From a virus: 64,000 nucleotides of DNA. The DNA is taken from IMG/VR virus record IMGVR_UViG_3300036715_001140, positions 82,794 through 146,793 of that record. One strand, 5' to 3'. Below are positions 39,554 to 48,946 of the stretch, piece by piece; the first letter of the stretch is position 1; each line of letters starts with the position of its first letter. The position numbers and the translations under genes were made by a program. Below the pieces are notes generated by a model. That model did not search any database. It saw nothing but the letters and a program-made list of their open reading frames with translations, and was not told the origin of the DNA.

Positions 39554-40812
39554 AAACTTTTTACTGAAGGTTTAAGTTTATTTTCTGATACTTTATACGT
39601 TTTACCTGTCTTATCTTCAACACGATAAGTTATGTCTGACTTAAGACCAACATCTGAGTCTTTATCCTCAGGTATAATAACTTCAATTATCTTTACTAAT
39701 TTTTTATTGTTGTTTTCATTTTTACAGTTTTGCAATCTATGGAAACTTCCAAGAGGCAAATGATTAAACATGATTTCGTCATCTTCTTCATCTTCTTCAT
39801 CTTCAGAAGAATCTTCATCTTCATCCGAGATAATAAACCTCTCAAGGAATGAATCGAGAGATACAAATTCATCCTCTATTACTTCTTTATCTTCAACTAT
39901 ATTTACGATGTATCCACCACACAACTCTGTAAGATTGAAATTGTATTCACCAAGCTTTATTACTACTGCTTGATTATCTTCAAGTGTTTCTACACCAAAA
40001 ACTTCTCCACCTAAAGCATGAATAGATTCAACTAACATTCGTGCAATATTATTTCTGAAAGAAAGATACAACTCTACCGGGTTAACATAATCCATCCGTA
40101 GATTATCAGATGAATCAGTATGTTCAACCTCGGAACAACAACATCCTGTTTCCTTGTTATTAACAGTTTCCTCTTCAGTCTCAGTGCAAGCACACTCACA
40201 ATTAACATCATGTGAGGAGGAAGCCTTAGAGATAAAAATTGGAACATTCTCAACCAGTGAATAAAAACGACTCAGAAAATCTGTAATAAGTTGTGTAGTA
40301 ATATCTTCACCTTTAATACCAGAAGCTAACAACCTTTTTTCTGCAAGATCCATACACTGAATACATGCATCAGAAGGATCATCAGGTTTTAACATACCAT
40401 AGTCATTAGACATAAATGGGTGCCCACAAAATTGACAGGTTATACTAATAGGATCATTATCTCCATCTTCAGTAATAGTCTCTGCATCTTTTACAGAATC
40501 AGTTTTATCTTCAGTTATGGTTGTCTTAACTGAATTGGTTACTACTACCTCTGGTTGAAGATCTGCTTCAGTTTTAACTGCTTCCTCAAACTCTGTAGTA
40601 TCTTTTTCTACATAATACTTGCTACCTTTAGTAACTATATCAGATAGTAGAACCACAATATACTTATCTGATACTTTAACATTAACTGCAACACTATTTT
40701 CAGATTTTCCTACTACTGTACCGATACCATCTTTGAAATTAAGTTCTTTTCCTATCATTCTATTAATCCTTTCTCTGAGAGCTCTTTTAGCATTCCTATC
40801 TAACGTTGACAT
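39550..40812 (-). CDS. Acidic protein with zinc site
   Basis: About 420 residues from ATG at 40812, placed by an AAAGGAAAT site. An N-terminal beta-barrel-like part (GIGTVVGKSENSVAVNVKV) is followed by CQFCGHPF ... CIQC near 135-160, a Cys-rich stretch (CECAC, CCC), and an acidic run of about 20 residues near 340. Not recognised. Composition matches the other acidic proteins of this region. Confidence 0.7.
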   Translation of the reverse strand: MSTLDRNAKRALRERINRMIGKELNFKDGIGTVVGKSENSVAVNVKVSDKYIVVLLSDIVTKGSKYYVEKDTTEFEEAVKTEADLQPEVVVTNSVKTTITEDKTDSVKDAETITEDGDNDPISITCQFCGHPFMSNDYGMLKPDDPSDACIQCMDLAEKRLLASGIKGEDITTQLITDFLSRFYSLVENVPIFISKASSSHDVNCECACTETEEETVNNKETGCCCSEVEHTDSSDNLRMDYVNPVELYLSFRNNIARMLVESIHALGGEVFGVETLEDNQAVVIKLGEYNFNLTELCGGYIVNIVEDKEVIEDEFVSLDSFLERFIISDEDEDSSEDEEDEEDDEIMFNHLPLGSFHRLQNCKNENNNKKLVKIIEVIIPEDKDSDVGLKSDITYRVEDKTGKTYKVSENKLKPSVKSF

Positions 40813-40827
40813 TTTATTTCCTTTCAT

Positions 40828-41082
40828 CTAACAAAGTCTAACTAAAGTGTAATTATAATCCATTGAGTGTTCACAACTATTATAAGGTTTACCACATACA
40901 GAACAAACGTATCCTCTGAACTTAAAACTCTCAAAATAGCAAATTGCTGCAACTTGAATGTTTTTGTATCTACTATTAAGTATTAACAGTATTGTACTTA
41001 TTGAAATAAGATACACTGTGTACTTAACAATATCTACCTGTACCAATGATAAGATCAGGACTATAAAAGAAAACTTTATCAT
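40828..41082 (-). CDS. Small membrane protein with zinc-like cysteines
   Basis: 84 residues. Two hydrophobic stretches fill the first 40, then CSVCGKPYNSC and a late Cys suggest a cytosolic metal site. The start overlaps the upstream zinc protein stop (ATGA). Confidence 0.6.
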   Translation of the reverse strand: MIKFSFIVLILSLVQVDIVKYTVYLISISTILLILNSRYKNIQVAAICYFESFKFRGYVCSVCGKPYNSCEHSMDYNYTLVRLC

Positions 41083-41234
41083 TCGAGATTCTCCTTTCTA
41101 TATTTATATTGTGTAACACACTTCTCACAACATAAATATGCTTTTATTTTATTGCCTTGTTTATAGCATACAACTTGTGTTCCATCCAACAATTTTTTCT
41201 TACATTCAGTACACCGTGTCTTTTTATCTAACAT
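41079..41234 (-). CDS. Small zinc-ribbon protein
   Basis: 51 residues reading MLDKKTRCTECKKKLLDGTQ and on, with CTEC and CEKC pairs. Its stop overlaps the next start. It is clearly coding though short. Confidence 0.65.
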   Translation of the reverse strand: MLDKKTRCTECKKKLLDGTQVVCYKQGNKIKAYLCCEKCVTQYKYRKENLE

Positions 41235-41241
41235 AATAAAC

Positions 41242-41544
41242 TTATAATTTTGCAATTAAATTCTCCTTTCCTATAATCAAAGTATTTAAGTGATAAATTT
41301 TTACGGTATAATAACTTCTAGGTCTTAAATGCTGCTTGTCTAGCTCATTCTTCTTTTTAGGTTTAACTAATTCTATCCAAGTTTCAAACTCTACCGTGAC
41401 GTCACCAGAAAAGACAATCTCAAATTTAGACGATTTTAATTTATCTTCATAATCGTCTTGATCCTCGGGCTTTATGCTTTTGATTTTAAGCAGCATCCGA
41501 CCTTTCAAAAATTTTCTTACATCTTTATCTAATAAAAAATACAT
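41242..41544 (-). CDS. Hypothetical protein
   Basis: 100 residues beginning MYFLLDKDVR, highly charged. Not recognised. It starts one base after the stop of the exported protein gene, in the same unit. Confidence 0.65.
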   Translation of the reverse strand: MYFLLDKDVRKFLKGRMLLKIKSIKPEDQDDYEDKLKSSKFEIVFSGDVTVEFETWIELVKPKKKNELDKQHLRPRSYYTVKIYHLNTLIIGKENLIAKL

Positions 41545-41545
41545 T

Positions 41546-42577
41546 TCATATAGCCTCCTTTCTTTCTTTAAACACTGGAGAATAAAATACTTTAACAGAA
41601 TCTATACTTTGTATCACATTATCTGGTAGATGTATTTTAATCTCAGAAATAAAAGACTCATCGGTACTAAATATAATACTATTGTTATCTCTTTCTATCA
41701 AAGGCCACTCTGTGGTTGATCTATAATCAGAAGGTACTTTTATGTCTGTAGAAAAAACAACTTCTTTTTCAGCATTGTAAAATAACAGTCTATAACTAGG
41801 TAATACATTTGGTTCTTTATTGGTTAAAGTCCTAAACACTAGGTTATTTGTTTTTCCCACTATATAGTTAAAAGTTAATCCATGTGACTTAAATAAAAAA
41901 GAATACTCATTTGACTTTGTTTCTTCAGGTTTAACTACTGCAAACTTACTTAAAATTTCTCTACTATATAGAATCCAGTCTCTATTTAAAGATGTTTTAA
42001 GTACTAACTTAACAGTAGTATTTAAACCATCAAAGTCTTCTACTACTTTATCCTGTATTATGACATCAAAACTCTTTGAAGGGAAATCTTCAAATATTTT
42101 AGAAATAAAGGTTTCTATGGAATCAGCCATAACTTTTCTATTTTTGATAGATGTGTCTAACAATCTTCCATCAAATTGTTGACTTGAAACGTCAAAATTT
42201 AAAAACTCTAAAAGGATTGGAGCTTTTTTAACTGTAGCTTCAACTGTTACAGTCCATTCATCTACATCTTGTTTCTGTATAGTATTTACAGTTTGAGATA
42301 AAACAGTATAGGTTTTTATATACCCAAATGAGTAGTCTTTTATATATTCAGACAGTTTAAAATCTTCATAAATAGTTGAAGCTTCAAGATTAAATCCTAC
42401 TACCTTTTTTATTGCATTATTTAAAGCAGCCTTCTCTGCGGCATAAAATGTATCACCTGTTCCAGTTACAACTACAGTCTCTTCAGCTTTATTATTATCT
42501 AAACATAAGCCACTGCTAGGTTCAATAAGAAATGTTAGATAAACAATTAGCCATATTAAGAGTATAAACTTTCTCAT
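41546..42577 (-). CDS. Exported protein, FlgT/LPP20-like N-terminal part
   Basis: 343 residues. A signal peptide (MRKFILLIWLIVYLTFLIE) is followed by VVVTGTGDTFYAAEKAALNN, the Ala-rich helix pattern of FlgT and LPP20-type periplasmic or surface proteins. The rest is beta-rich. It should act outside the cytoplasm of a Gram-negative host. The next upstream gene has a similar layout. Confidence 0.65.
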   Translation of the reverse strand: MRKFILLIWLIVYLTFLIEPSSGLCLDNNKAEETVVVTGTGDTFYAAEKAALNNAIKKVVGFNLEASTIYEDFKLSEYIKDYSFGYIKTYTVLSQTVNTIQKQDVDEWTVTVEATVKKAPILLEFLNFDVSSQQFDGRLLDTSIKNRKVMADSIETFISKIFEDFPSKSFDVIIQDKVVEDFDGLNTTVKLVLKTSLNRDWILYSREILSKFAVVKPEETKSNEYSFLFKSHGLTFNYIVGKTNNLVFRTLTNKEPNVLPSYRLLFYNAEKEVVFSTDIKVPSDYRSTTEWPLIERDNNSIIFSTDESFISEIKIHLPDNVIQSIDSVKVFYSPVFKERKEAI

Positions 42578-42587
42578 TAGATGCTCC

Positions 42588-43475
42588 TTAGTTGTTTAAA
42601 ACAAATGCAACCTTTGCATTTTTGAGATAATTGGTTAGTTTATTAGACTCTTCTAGTTTTAGAATATCTTCTTTTGATAAGACTATTGAAGTATCTTCAT
42701 CTGAAACTTTAACAGCTTTAATAACCAATGGATTCGATACTCCTCTATGCTTTAAGATACTTATAGCTTTATCAACTTTTGTTGTATACTCTGCAATGCT
42801 GTGCATAACTAAAACATCAAAATTAACCATGTTAGGATCATATACTATTTTCCCATCTAAAGATATTAATCTGTTATTTAAAGAAGGTCTAAATTTTAAA
42901 CCACTTACATCAACAACTATACCATCATACTCTTTTGATACTGTGCCTATTACTGAATCTTTGACTTCAGTTACATCTTTTGACGATACTCTTTTAGTAT
43001 TAAAAGGTGTGTCTAACAAACGGTACAACTCTTTCATATAGTCTTTTATATTTATCTTAACTATTACTTCTCCTGCATCAGTAAGCTCATTATAATTAGA
43101 ATACACCGTTTGTACTTTTTTCAAAAACCTTTTAGATGTTATCTTTACAGTAAAAGAGTTTTTAAGCAAAACAGACAATTCATCTTCTGAATTTAAACTG
43201 AACCCTTCTAAGTATTTAGCTACCTCTGAGTAAGCTGCTAATAACGCAGCTCTTTTTGCCATTATTGCTTTTTGAGAGTCTGAAGCTAATGTTGTATCTG
43301 CAGGTATTTCAGCATAAAAATACATTTCATTATTATCTATATAAAACATTCCTTGATTTATTTTGGATCTGTCTATTCCATTATCTTCAGCCCACTTTGT
43401 AATACCTTGAAAAGATGCATGAGATACAGAATGAGTCAATACAACTATAATGACCACTATTATTAATCTTAACAT
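42588..43475 (-). CDS. Exported protein, related layout
   Basis: About 295 residues from ATG at 43475 (AAAGGAG upstream). The signal peptide is MLRLIIVVIIVVLTHSVSHA. AIMAKRAALLAAYSEVAKYL near residue 85 again gives the Ala-rich helix of LPP20/FlgT-type proteins. Paired with the downstream exported protein. The role in infection is unknown. Confidence 0.65.
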   Translation of the reverse strand: MLRLIIVVIIVVLTHSVSHASFQGITKWAEDNGIDRSKINQGMFYIDNNEMYFYAEIPADTTLASDSQKAIMAKRAALLAAYSEVAKYLEGFSLNSEDELSVLLKNSFTVKITSKRFLKKVQTVYSNYNELTDAGEVIVKINIKDYMKELYRLLDTPFNTKRVSSKDVTEVKDSVIGTVSKEYDGIVVDVSGLKFRPSLNNRLISLDGKIVYDPNMVNFDVLVMHSIAEYTTKVDKAISILKHRGVSNPLVIKAVKVSDEDTSIVLSKEDILKLEESNKLTNYLKNAKVAFVLNN

Positions 43476-43537
43476 GTCATTCTCCTTTAAATTGTGTATG
43501 AAAGCATCTGTATACTCTATCATATCCATTAGTTAAT

Positions 43538-43640
43538 TCAAAGTAGAGTATCGTGTACAACTCCCATACTAGAAAGATTAATCTCTAGCTCCTTATTAAA
43601 CTCAGATACTGTAAATGACTTATTTTTAATGGACTTTCAT
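43538..43640 (-). pseudogene. Small frameshifted gene
   Basis: A strong GGAGGTATT site precedes ATG at 43640, which overlaps the metallophosphoesterase stop (ATGA). Frame 0 ends after four codons. A +1 shift near ATGAAAG gives KSIKNKSFTVSEFNKELEIN, then LSSMGVVHDTLL and TGA. A one-base indel or frameshifting is likely. Confidence 0.45.
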
Positions 43641-44254
43641 AATACCTCCAAATCAATATCTTTATACTCAAGTTTATTCAATCCAACGAAACGAGTATTA
43701 CCTATAACTTGGTCTATACTCTGATGCCAATGTCCAAATACCCACAACTTAGGTTTATGTATTTCATACATAGCTTGAAGTGCTTGCCGTGTACGGCTTT
43801 CATTTTGACTCTTATGAATGCCAAGTAAAGGCAGTACACTTTCAGGACAATCATGACTTACTACAACTTTTGGAGTTGAATATTGATAATTACATATAGC
43901 ATGTCCCAATTGTTTAATTGACAATTCTTCTTCTCTCCACCAATCAACTCCTTCTACTCTTTTATATTGATCTATGCTATATGCACCGCCAAGATAAAAA
44001 ATACCGTTCATATAAAAACCATCAGATATTACATTCAAACATTTATAAGCTATCTCAGGGTTATCGTGGTTGCCTCTTATTATCTTATGCCTTGTACTTA
44101 AGGAGTTTAGAAAAGAGGTATCCTTAATAAATCCGAAACCAAAATCACCAACTTGAATTGATTGAGTGCATCCTTGAATTGTTTTTAAATACCATTCAAC
44201 GGACTCATCTAATCCACCATGTATATCGCCTATAAATCGTGTTTTCACACTCAT
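43637..44254 (-). CDS. Calcineurin-type metallophosphoesterase
   Basis: About 205 residues from ATG at 44254 (GGAGG seven bases upstream). Motifs in order: FIGDIHGG, QVGDFGFG, IRGNHDNPE, VVSHDC and VFGHWHQ, the dinuclear metal site of PPP-like phosphoesterases. Phage members include lambda phosphatase-type enzymes. Protein phosphatase or nucleotide phosphatase activity is possible. Confidence 0.85.
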   Translation of the reverse strand: MSVKTRFIGDIHGGLDESVEWYLKTIQGCTQSIQVGDFGFGFIKDTSFLNSLSTRHKIIRGNHDNPEIAYKCLNVISDGFYMNGIFYLGGAYSIDQYKRVEGVDWWREEELSIKQLGHAICNYQYSTPKVVVSHDCPESVLPLLGIHKSQNESRTRQALQAMYEIHKPKLWVFGHWHQSIDQVIGNTRFVGLNKLEYKDIDLEVL

Positions 44255-44370
44255 GATCAATCCTCCACCTCCTCATAAATCACATCTAAAACTTAAATGT
44301 ACGCCAATTACTTGGTCCTTCTACTTCGAAATAAATCCGGTTTTAAAGGATGACCGGAAACCATTTTATG

Positions 44371-44958
44371 CTAAATCTGTGCCATTGCGTCTATAATAAT
44401 GTCGGAAGTAACTGGATAAGGTTTAGGTAAGGCACACATATCCATTACATAGAATCTTGAATCTTCATCAATCAGAAGCAAGCCTTTTGTTTCTTCCAGG
44501 ACTAACTGAATCTCTGCAATTCTTGATTCCTTCAACTTTTTCCGGCCTACTATCAAAAGCATATCTTCACGCTTGATAGTACACACACCGCAACCACCTT
44601 CAGAATAATCAGCTACTTTAAGAAAAATCGTTTCCAACAAGTTCACTGTTTGTTCAATGTTTCGTTTTTTCAACTTTTTCTTTTCAACTTTTTCTTCATC
44701 TGTCTTATTAGAACTGTCAGAGATGTAAGAGCTGTTAGGTGAACCACATCTACCGTTTTCTACTAGAATATGGATACAATCATAATCTGTATCCGTTTTC
44801 ATACAAAGACCAGAATCATTTAAATATTCACAAACTTTCTTAAAAGCACCATTGTTGGCAAGGTCTGCACAGTACTCATGGCAATAACTTTTTGCCTTCT
44901 TTGAAAAGTTTTCACAATTAGGATTAGCACACTTTACAACATTCTTTTTCTTTCCCAT
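44371..44958 (-). CDS. Cysteine-rich hypothetical protein
   Basis: 195 residues. CANPNCENF and CHEYCADL near the N-terminus, then CEYL, CMK, CIH and CGS, give a probable two-zinc region. A charged middle linker precedes an alpha/beta C-terminal part (VNLLETIFLKVADYSEGG). Not recognised. Confidence 0.65.
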   Translation of the reverse strand: MGKKKNVVKCANPNCENFSKKAKSYCHEYCADLANNGAFKKVCEYLNDSGLCMKTDTDYDCIHILVENGRCGSPNSSYISDSSNKTDEEKVEKKKLKKRNIEQTVNLLETIFLKVADYSEGGCGVCTIKREDMLLIVGRKKLKESRIAEIQLVLEETKGLLLIDEDSRFYVMDMCALPKPYPVTSDIIIDAMAQI

Positions 44959-45070
44959 TTTACTTTCTCCTTTTTTGTTAGTGGTTGATAAATAGTTTGC
45001 ATACTCGCCAATTGCTTTCTACACTCTAAATAAAATCAGCCTCACCTCCTTCAACTCTTGTTTATACTAA

Positions 45071-45104
45071 AAAGGTGTATACCGATAATTCAGTATACAC
45101 CTTT
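45071..45104 (-). terminator. Intrinsic terminator
   Basis: Stem AAAGGTGTATAC / GTATACACCTTT followed by T on the minus strand, downstream of the acidic zinc protein. Confidence 0.85.
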
Positions 45105-45163
45105 AATGATAGATTTCGTACTTATTATATGAGCAATTGCCTATCTACTTATTAATTCTTGTT

Positions 45164-46219
45164 TTATTTTGTAGCTTTTGCAATTGCTTCTTTAAGAGAG
45201 AATTTTATAGTTCTGAGACCTTTCTTAACTTCTTTTTCGATGATCTTCATAAGATTATCATCGAATGTTTCAGCGATCAACTCTGCGAGACGAGCTTCTT
45301 TACTAACACCTCTCTTCAGTTTCTCTGAGTTAACCTTAACTTTAGCTTCTTTAACTGAGGAGTTGCGAATCCTATCCAGAGTAGAAGCAGAAATTTCAAC
45401 TACCAAATTTGAAGAAATCTTATCTTCAACTTTCTTTTCCTTTCCTGCCGGTACTTTAGCAACCGTTTTACCAGAAGCTAACTCAGCTTTCAACTCTTCT
45501 TTTCTGGCAACCAGTTTGTCCATCTTTTTGTTGAGCTGCTTGCTACTTGGGTTTTCTTTAATCTCAGCTTTCAACTCTTTAATCTCAGCTCGTACTTCAG
45601 CCAGCTCTTTTCTCATTTCTTTAGTGTTGTCAGTTTTAGGCTTCTTAGAAGATACAACTTCTGCTTTGGATCTTGAAGTCTTTTTGGATTCAACTGGCTT
45701 TATCTTTCCTCTAGAAGACTTTTTCACAGGCTTAGGTTCATCTTCTTCATCATCTTCTTCATCTTCATCAACTTCTTCAGCTTCTTCAGCTTCATCTTCT
45801 TCGTCATCTTCTTCATCTTCATCTTCATCATCTTCATCTTCATCATCTTCATCTTCATCATCTTCAACTTCATCTTCATCATCTACATCTACATCCATAT
45901 CATCTTCATCAAGTTCATCTTCATCATCTTCATCGTCTTCGTCTGCTTCAATAAGCTCAACTAGGAGTTTTATAATCTTTTTGTCCAGCTTTTTGTCTTC
46001 TGCTTTTTTCATTACAACTGCTTTAGCTTCCTTCTTAACAGAACCAGCGGCAACCATTTTGTCAATTTCTGCTTTAACAACGCTGTCTTGAACTTCAGAA
46101 GCACATACATCACAAACATTGATGCCGTGTTCAGCTTCATTGAACCGAAGATCCGATGCTACAAACTCTTCATTACAAATCATGCACTCTACAGTTTTGG
46201 TTTTTGCTTTTGCGCTCAT
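45164..46219 (-). CDS. Acidic protein with zinc knuckle
   Basis: 351 residues. CMICNEEF near 17 and CDVC near 37 form a ribbon. An Asp/Glu run of about 65 residues lies at 95-165, followed by a basic Ser/Lys stretch and a helical Lys/Glu domain (EVRAEIKELKAEIKENPSSK). The alternating charge blocks suggest a scaffold or nucleic-acid chaperone. Confidence 0.7.
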   Translation of the reverse strand: MSAKAKTKTVECMICNEEFVASDLRFNEAEHGINVCDVCASEVQDSVVKAEIDKMVAAGSVKKEAKAVVMKKAEDKKLDKKIIKLLVELIEADEDDEDDEDELDEDDMDVDVDDEDEVEDDEDEDDEDEDDEDEDEEDDEEDEAEEAEEVDEDEEDDEEDEPKPVKKSSRGKIKPVESKKTSRSKAEVVSSKKPKTDNTKEMRKELAEVRAEIKELKAEIKENPSSKQLNKKMDKLVARKEELKAELASGKTVAKVPAGKEKKVEDKISSNLVVEISASTLDRIRNSSVKEAKVKVNSEKLKRGVSKEARLAELIAETFDDNLMKIIEKEVKKGLRTIKFSLKEAIAKATK

Positions 46220-46321
46220 CTTTTTTCTCCTTTAGTGTTGTGTTTTACTCTGTGAAAGAAGACTAGGTGCACATATTATTAATGTACACCCAGTCTATAC
46301 GATCTACTCCTTGAATACGAT

Positions 46322-46936
46322 CTACTTCTTGAATGCTGCAAATGCATTAGTTATTACTTCATTGTTAAGATGACGTACTACGTAACGAATATTGCTTGCA
46401 CCAATTTTCTCACCAACTTTTGCGAAATACTCTTTTGCTATTTTAGCTGCTGACTTCTCATTTTTTACTTTCTTTATGCTGTTTACAAGTTCTTCAAGAG
46501 TTTTCATTGAACGGCGCTCTTTCTTTGCTTCATCAGCAACAGCAGCTACATCAACCTTTTCAGCTTTAACTTTGCGATCTTTCTTTTCAACTCCACGAAC
46601 CGAATTTTTCAAATTAGATGCTGCCTTGAAACCAAAATCTTTGTCAGATTCAAAAGAAACATCAACCTTTGCCTTACGCTCTTTCTTTGCTTCAACAACA
46701 GGAGCCACAACCGACACTTTTTCTTTTTTCATTTTAGTCTTCTCCTTTTTAGTAGCAGAACCAAATACTGAATCATTCAACTCTTTAGCAGCTTTAAAAG
46801 TAACATCACCAATTTTCTTGCCAGCTTCAAAGATGATTTCGAGTTCGTTTTTCATGACATTCTCCTTTTTAATTTTAGCGTTGTTAGCAACATTTTTAAC
46901 TTCTGCCTTAGCCGAAACATTCATTTTTGTTTTCAT
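46322..46936 (-). CDS. Lysine-rich repeat protein
   Basis: 204 residues with three related motifs: KIGDVTFKAAKELNDSVFGS, DFGFKAASNLKNSVRG and a C-terminal helical domain. In-frame ATGs after KKEN and KKEK codons have AAGGAGAA sites, so shorter forms may be made. Basic; likely DNA binding. It follows the 27-residue gene closely. Confidence 0.65.
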   Translation of the reverse strand: MKTKMNVSAKAEVKNVANNAKIKKENVMKNELEIIFEAGKKIGDVTFKAAKELNDSVFGSATKKEKTKMKKEKVSVVAPVVEAKKERKAKVDVSFESDKDFGFKAASNLKNSVRGVEKKDRKVKAEKVDVAAVADEAKKERRSMKTLEELVNSIKKVKNEKSAAKIAKEYFAKVGEKIGASNIRYVVRHLNNEVITNAFAAFKK

Positions 46937-46937
46937 C

Positions 46938-47021
46938 TTAATTTCCTTTCAACTCTTGAATTTGACTCCTATCGAAATATGTTGACAACTCTTGTTTTCC
47001 ATCTGAGGGATCATTTTTCAT
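46938..47021 (-). CDS. 27-residue peptide
   Basis: MKNDPSDGKQELSTYFDRSQ, then IQELKGN, preceded by a strong GGGAGGGAAAC site and a promoter about 40 bases further up. It ends two bases before the lysine-rich gene. Coding is likely given the ribosome binding site. Confidence 0.5.
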   Translation of the reverse strand: MKNDPSDGKQELSTYFDRSQIQELKGN

Positions 47022-47036
47022 GTTTCCCTCCCCCTA

Positions 47037-47111
47037 CCTTATTTTAACATAAAAAATATCTATTTGTCAAATATTTTTTACTAAAATAAAGAAAAATTAC
47101 TACAAACTCTT
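47037..47111 (-). promoter_or_regulatory. Promoter module, copy 1
   Basis: 75 bases nearly identical to 50129-50203. Minus strand TTGACA (47065-47070) and TAAAAT (47041-47046), spacing 18. The rest (TAGTAATTTTTCTTTATTTT) is also conserved. It starts the unit of the lysine-rich gene. Confidence 0.65.
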
Positions 47112-47272
47112 AAAATAAAAATAATGCTTGTTGTTTTAATTCGGTCTAACGGACTTAAATCAACAAAAGCCATAAAAAAGCCCTACTTTATGCTAAAAAT
47201 ATAATGAAAAATGATACAAAATATGCCATTTTAGTCTATTTTACATCAAAATATAGAGCTTTAAACAAAGCA
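47112..47272. other. AT-rich intergenic stretch
   Basis: No convincing gene. Two short ATG frames (13 and 30 codons) lack ribosome binding sites. Together with the promoter module and terminator it makes the longest intergenic gap outside the tmRNA region, about 310 bases. Confidence 0.5.
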
Positions 47273-47319
47273 AAAATGGGTCAGACTACGTTATAAAAAC
47301 ATAAAATCTGACCCATTTT
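47273..47319 (-). terminator. Intrinsic terminator
   Basis: Perfect 13-bp stem AAAATGGGTCAGA / TCTGACCCATTTT with a T-run on both sides, just after the 306-residue gene. Confidence 0.85.
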
Positions 47320-47330
47320 GACATGTTTTG

Positions 47331-48251
47331 TTATATTTTTGTCAATTTATTGTAAATATACCATCCAAAAGAGATATCTCTTGAACCTTTTAAAGTCTTA
47401 TTTTGAAGTTCAGCCTCTATATCGGTCAAAATATTATTCAGTTTTGATCGACATAAATAATTATTCTGTTCCATTATATCTTTATCAATAACTGGTTTAT
47501 TATTTTGCAACTCTTTTATCAATAATTCTAATTCTGCTATTTTTGATTTTAACTTCTTGACCTTACTAATTGGTTTATCTAAAATGTTCTCAGGAACTAT
47601 TTTTTCTTCAGTCATCTTAAATTCTGACCCATTACTATGTGTTCTGTTCAACTCTTCAATTGTGGCTTTAAGATCGTCTTTGGATTTAATTATGCCTTCC
47701 ATAAAAGAACCAAATTCATCCTGATCCTTTTTTGATGCAATATTAAACTTTACCAAGTTTGAGAATCCTTTGGAGTTTTTCACTGGGATTCCTGAGATAT
47801 CTCTATAGGTAGTATCTCCAACAGATTTATAAGCAATCAAAGTTCCAGCTAACAACAAGTCTTCTACAGAAGATGAATACTTAGCAGGTGTAATAAAAAT
47901 ATACTGATTGTTCTTAATATCTACAACCTTCCTCTTTAATTTCTTATTTTCTATATGAATAAGCTCTGAAGCGTAAGGTGCTCTTTTAAGAGCCTTCATA
48001 CCAACTGGAGCAATAGTCTGTTGATTAGCTTTACAAGAAGTACATCTAGCAGATCCCGTTTTTATAAAATACTGTTTATTTGTATAAAAAGTATGACCAC
48101 AGGTAGAACATGTAATATTTAACATCATTCCAGAGTATCCTACTTCAATAGACTCTTTGGTAGTTAAAACTTTATTAATGATAAATCCGCCTATAGTCTT
48201 TCCTATCAAAGAATAAATATCAGTAATTGCATTTACGGATTTAGATTCCAC
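47331..48251 (-). CDS. Hypothetical protein with zinc ribbon
   Basis: 306 residues. CSTCGHTF near 49 and CTSC near 71 form a zinc ribbon after a beta-rich N-terminal part. A coiled coil (KLKSKIAELELLIKELQNNK) precedes the C-terminus. Possibly DNA binding, like homing-nuclease associated modules; not recognised. Confidence 0.65.
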   Translation of the reverse strand: MESKSVNAITDIYSLIGKTIGGFIINKVLTTKESIEVGYSGMMLNITCSTCGHTFYTNKQYFIKTGSARCTSCKANQQTIAPVGMKALKRAPYASELIHIENKKLKRKVVDIKNNQYIFITPAKYSSSVEDLLLAGTLIAYKSVGDTTYRDISGIPVKNSKGFSNLVKFNIASKKDQDEFGSFMEGIIKSKDDLKATIEELNRTHSNGSEFKMTEEKIVPENILDKPISKVKKLKSKIAELELLIKELQNNKPVIDKDIMEQNNYLCRSKLNNILTDIEAELQNKTLKGSRDISFGWYIYNKLTKI

Positions 48252-48286
48252 TTTAATACCTCCATTTTTAGAATTTATTATTAAAC

Positions 48287-48589
48287 TTAAGGCTCAAGTG
48301 TTTCCAAAACTGATTCAAGATCAGAAAGTGATACAGAGTTGTTTATCAATTTACTATGTTCTAAAACCACATAGTTAATTGACACTCCGTATTGAACACT
48401 TTTAAACAGTTTTAGCTGAAATTCTGTATCCAAAAATGCAGTCATAAGAATGAGATAGTCTGAATCAACTGGCCCACCAATTATTGTCTGTAACATTTTT
48501 TGACTAATACTAATAGGATATGAAGTATCTTTACGCTCAAGAAAGAGTTGTGATAAAACTACTGCGGTTTGTTCTGGTTTACGTGTCAT
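48287..48589 (-). CDS. Hypothetical protein
   Basis: 100 residues beginning MTRKPEQTAV. Not recognised. Its start overlaps the stop of the upstream gene. Confidence 0.6.
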   Translation of the reverse strand: MTRKPEQTAVVLSQLFLERKDTSYPISISQKMLQTIIGGPVDSDYLILMTAFLDTEFQLKLFKSVQYGVSINYVVLEHSKLINNSVSLSDLESVLETLEP

Positions 48590-48933
48590 TGGTTCCTCAC
48601 ATTAATCCATTTGTAGTGTTTAGTATTATTTTTGTAATACTCCATAGCTTCTTTGTCTCTTTCATGACTAGTGTAATCTTTATTCTTATACTTTTTACGA
48701 AACTTACGGATATGGTTAAGAAGATGACTAATATTTCCTTTCGGATCTGGAAGATAAGACTTAAGATAAAAATAGTTTTCGTCCTTAACATAAGAAAGTT
48801 TTACATCAAAAAATGACCAGCAATGAAACTCATACAACTCCATCAGAGGTCTAGTTCTAAGCTCCTCAAAAGAGATCTGAAGATAGTCTATAAGCATCAT
48901 TGCAGTATTTGTTTTAAGCCTAATAGAAAACAT
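48586..48933 (-). CDS. Hypothetical protein
   Basis: 115 residues, basic, Tyr-rich (MFSIRLKTNT). Not recognised. AGGAGC precedes the start. Confidence 0.6.
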   Translation of the reverse strand: MFSIRLKTNTAMMLIDYLQISFEELRTRPLMELYEFHCWSFFDVKLSYVKDENYFYLKSYLPDPKGNISHLLNHIRKFRKKYKNKDYTSHERDKEAMEYYKNNTKHYKWINVRNQ

Positions 48934-48946
48934 TAAAAGCTCCTAT

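Noticed and set aside
45159-46091. Long plus-strand frame rich in serine
   Set aside because: It is the antisense mirror of the Asp/Glu run in the minus-strand gene; no ribosome binding site and pure low complexity.
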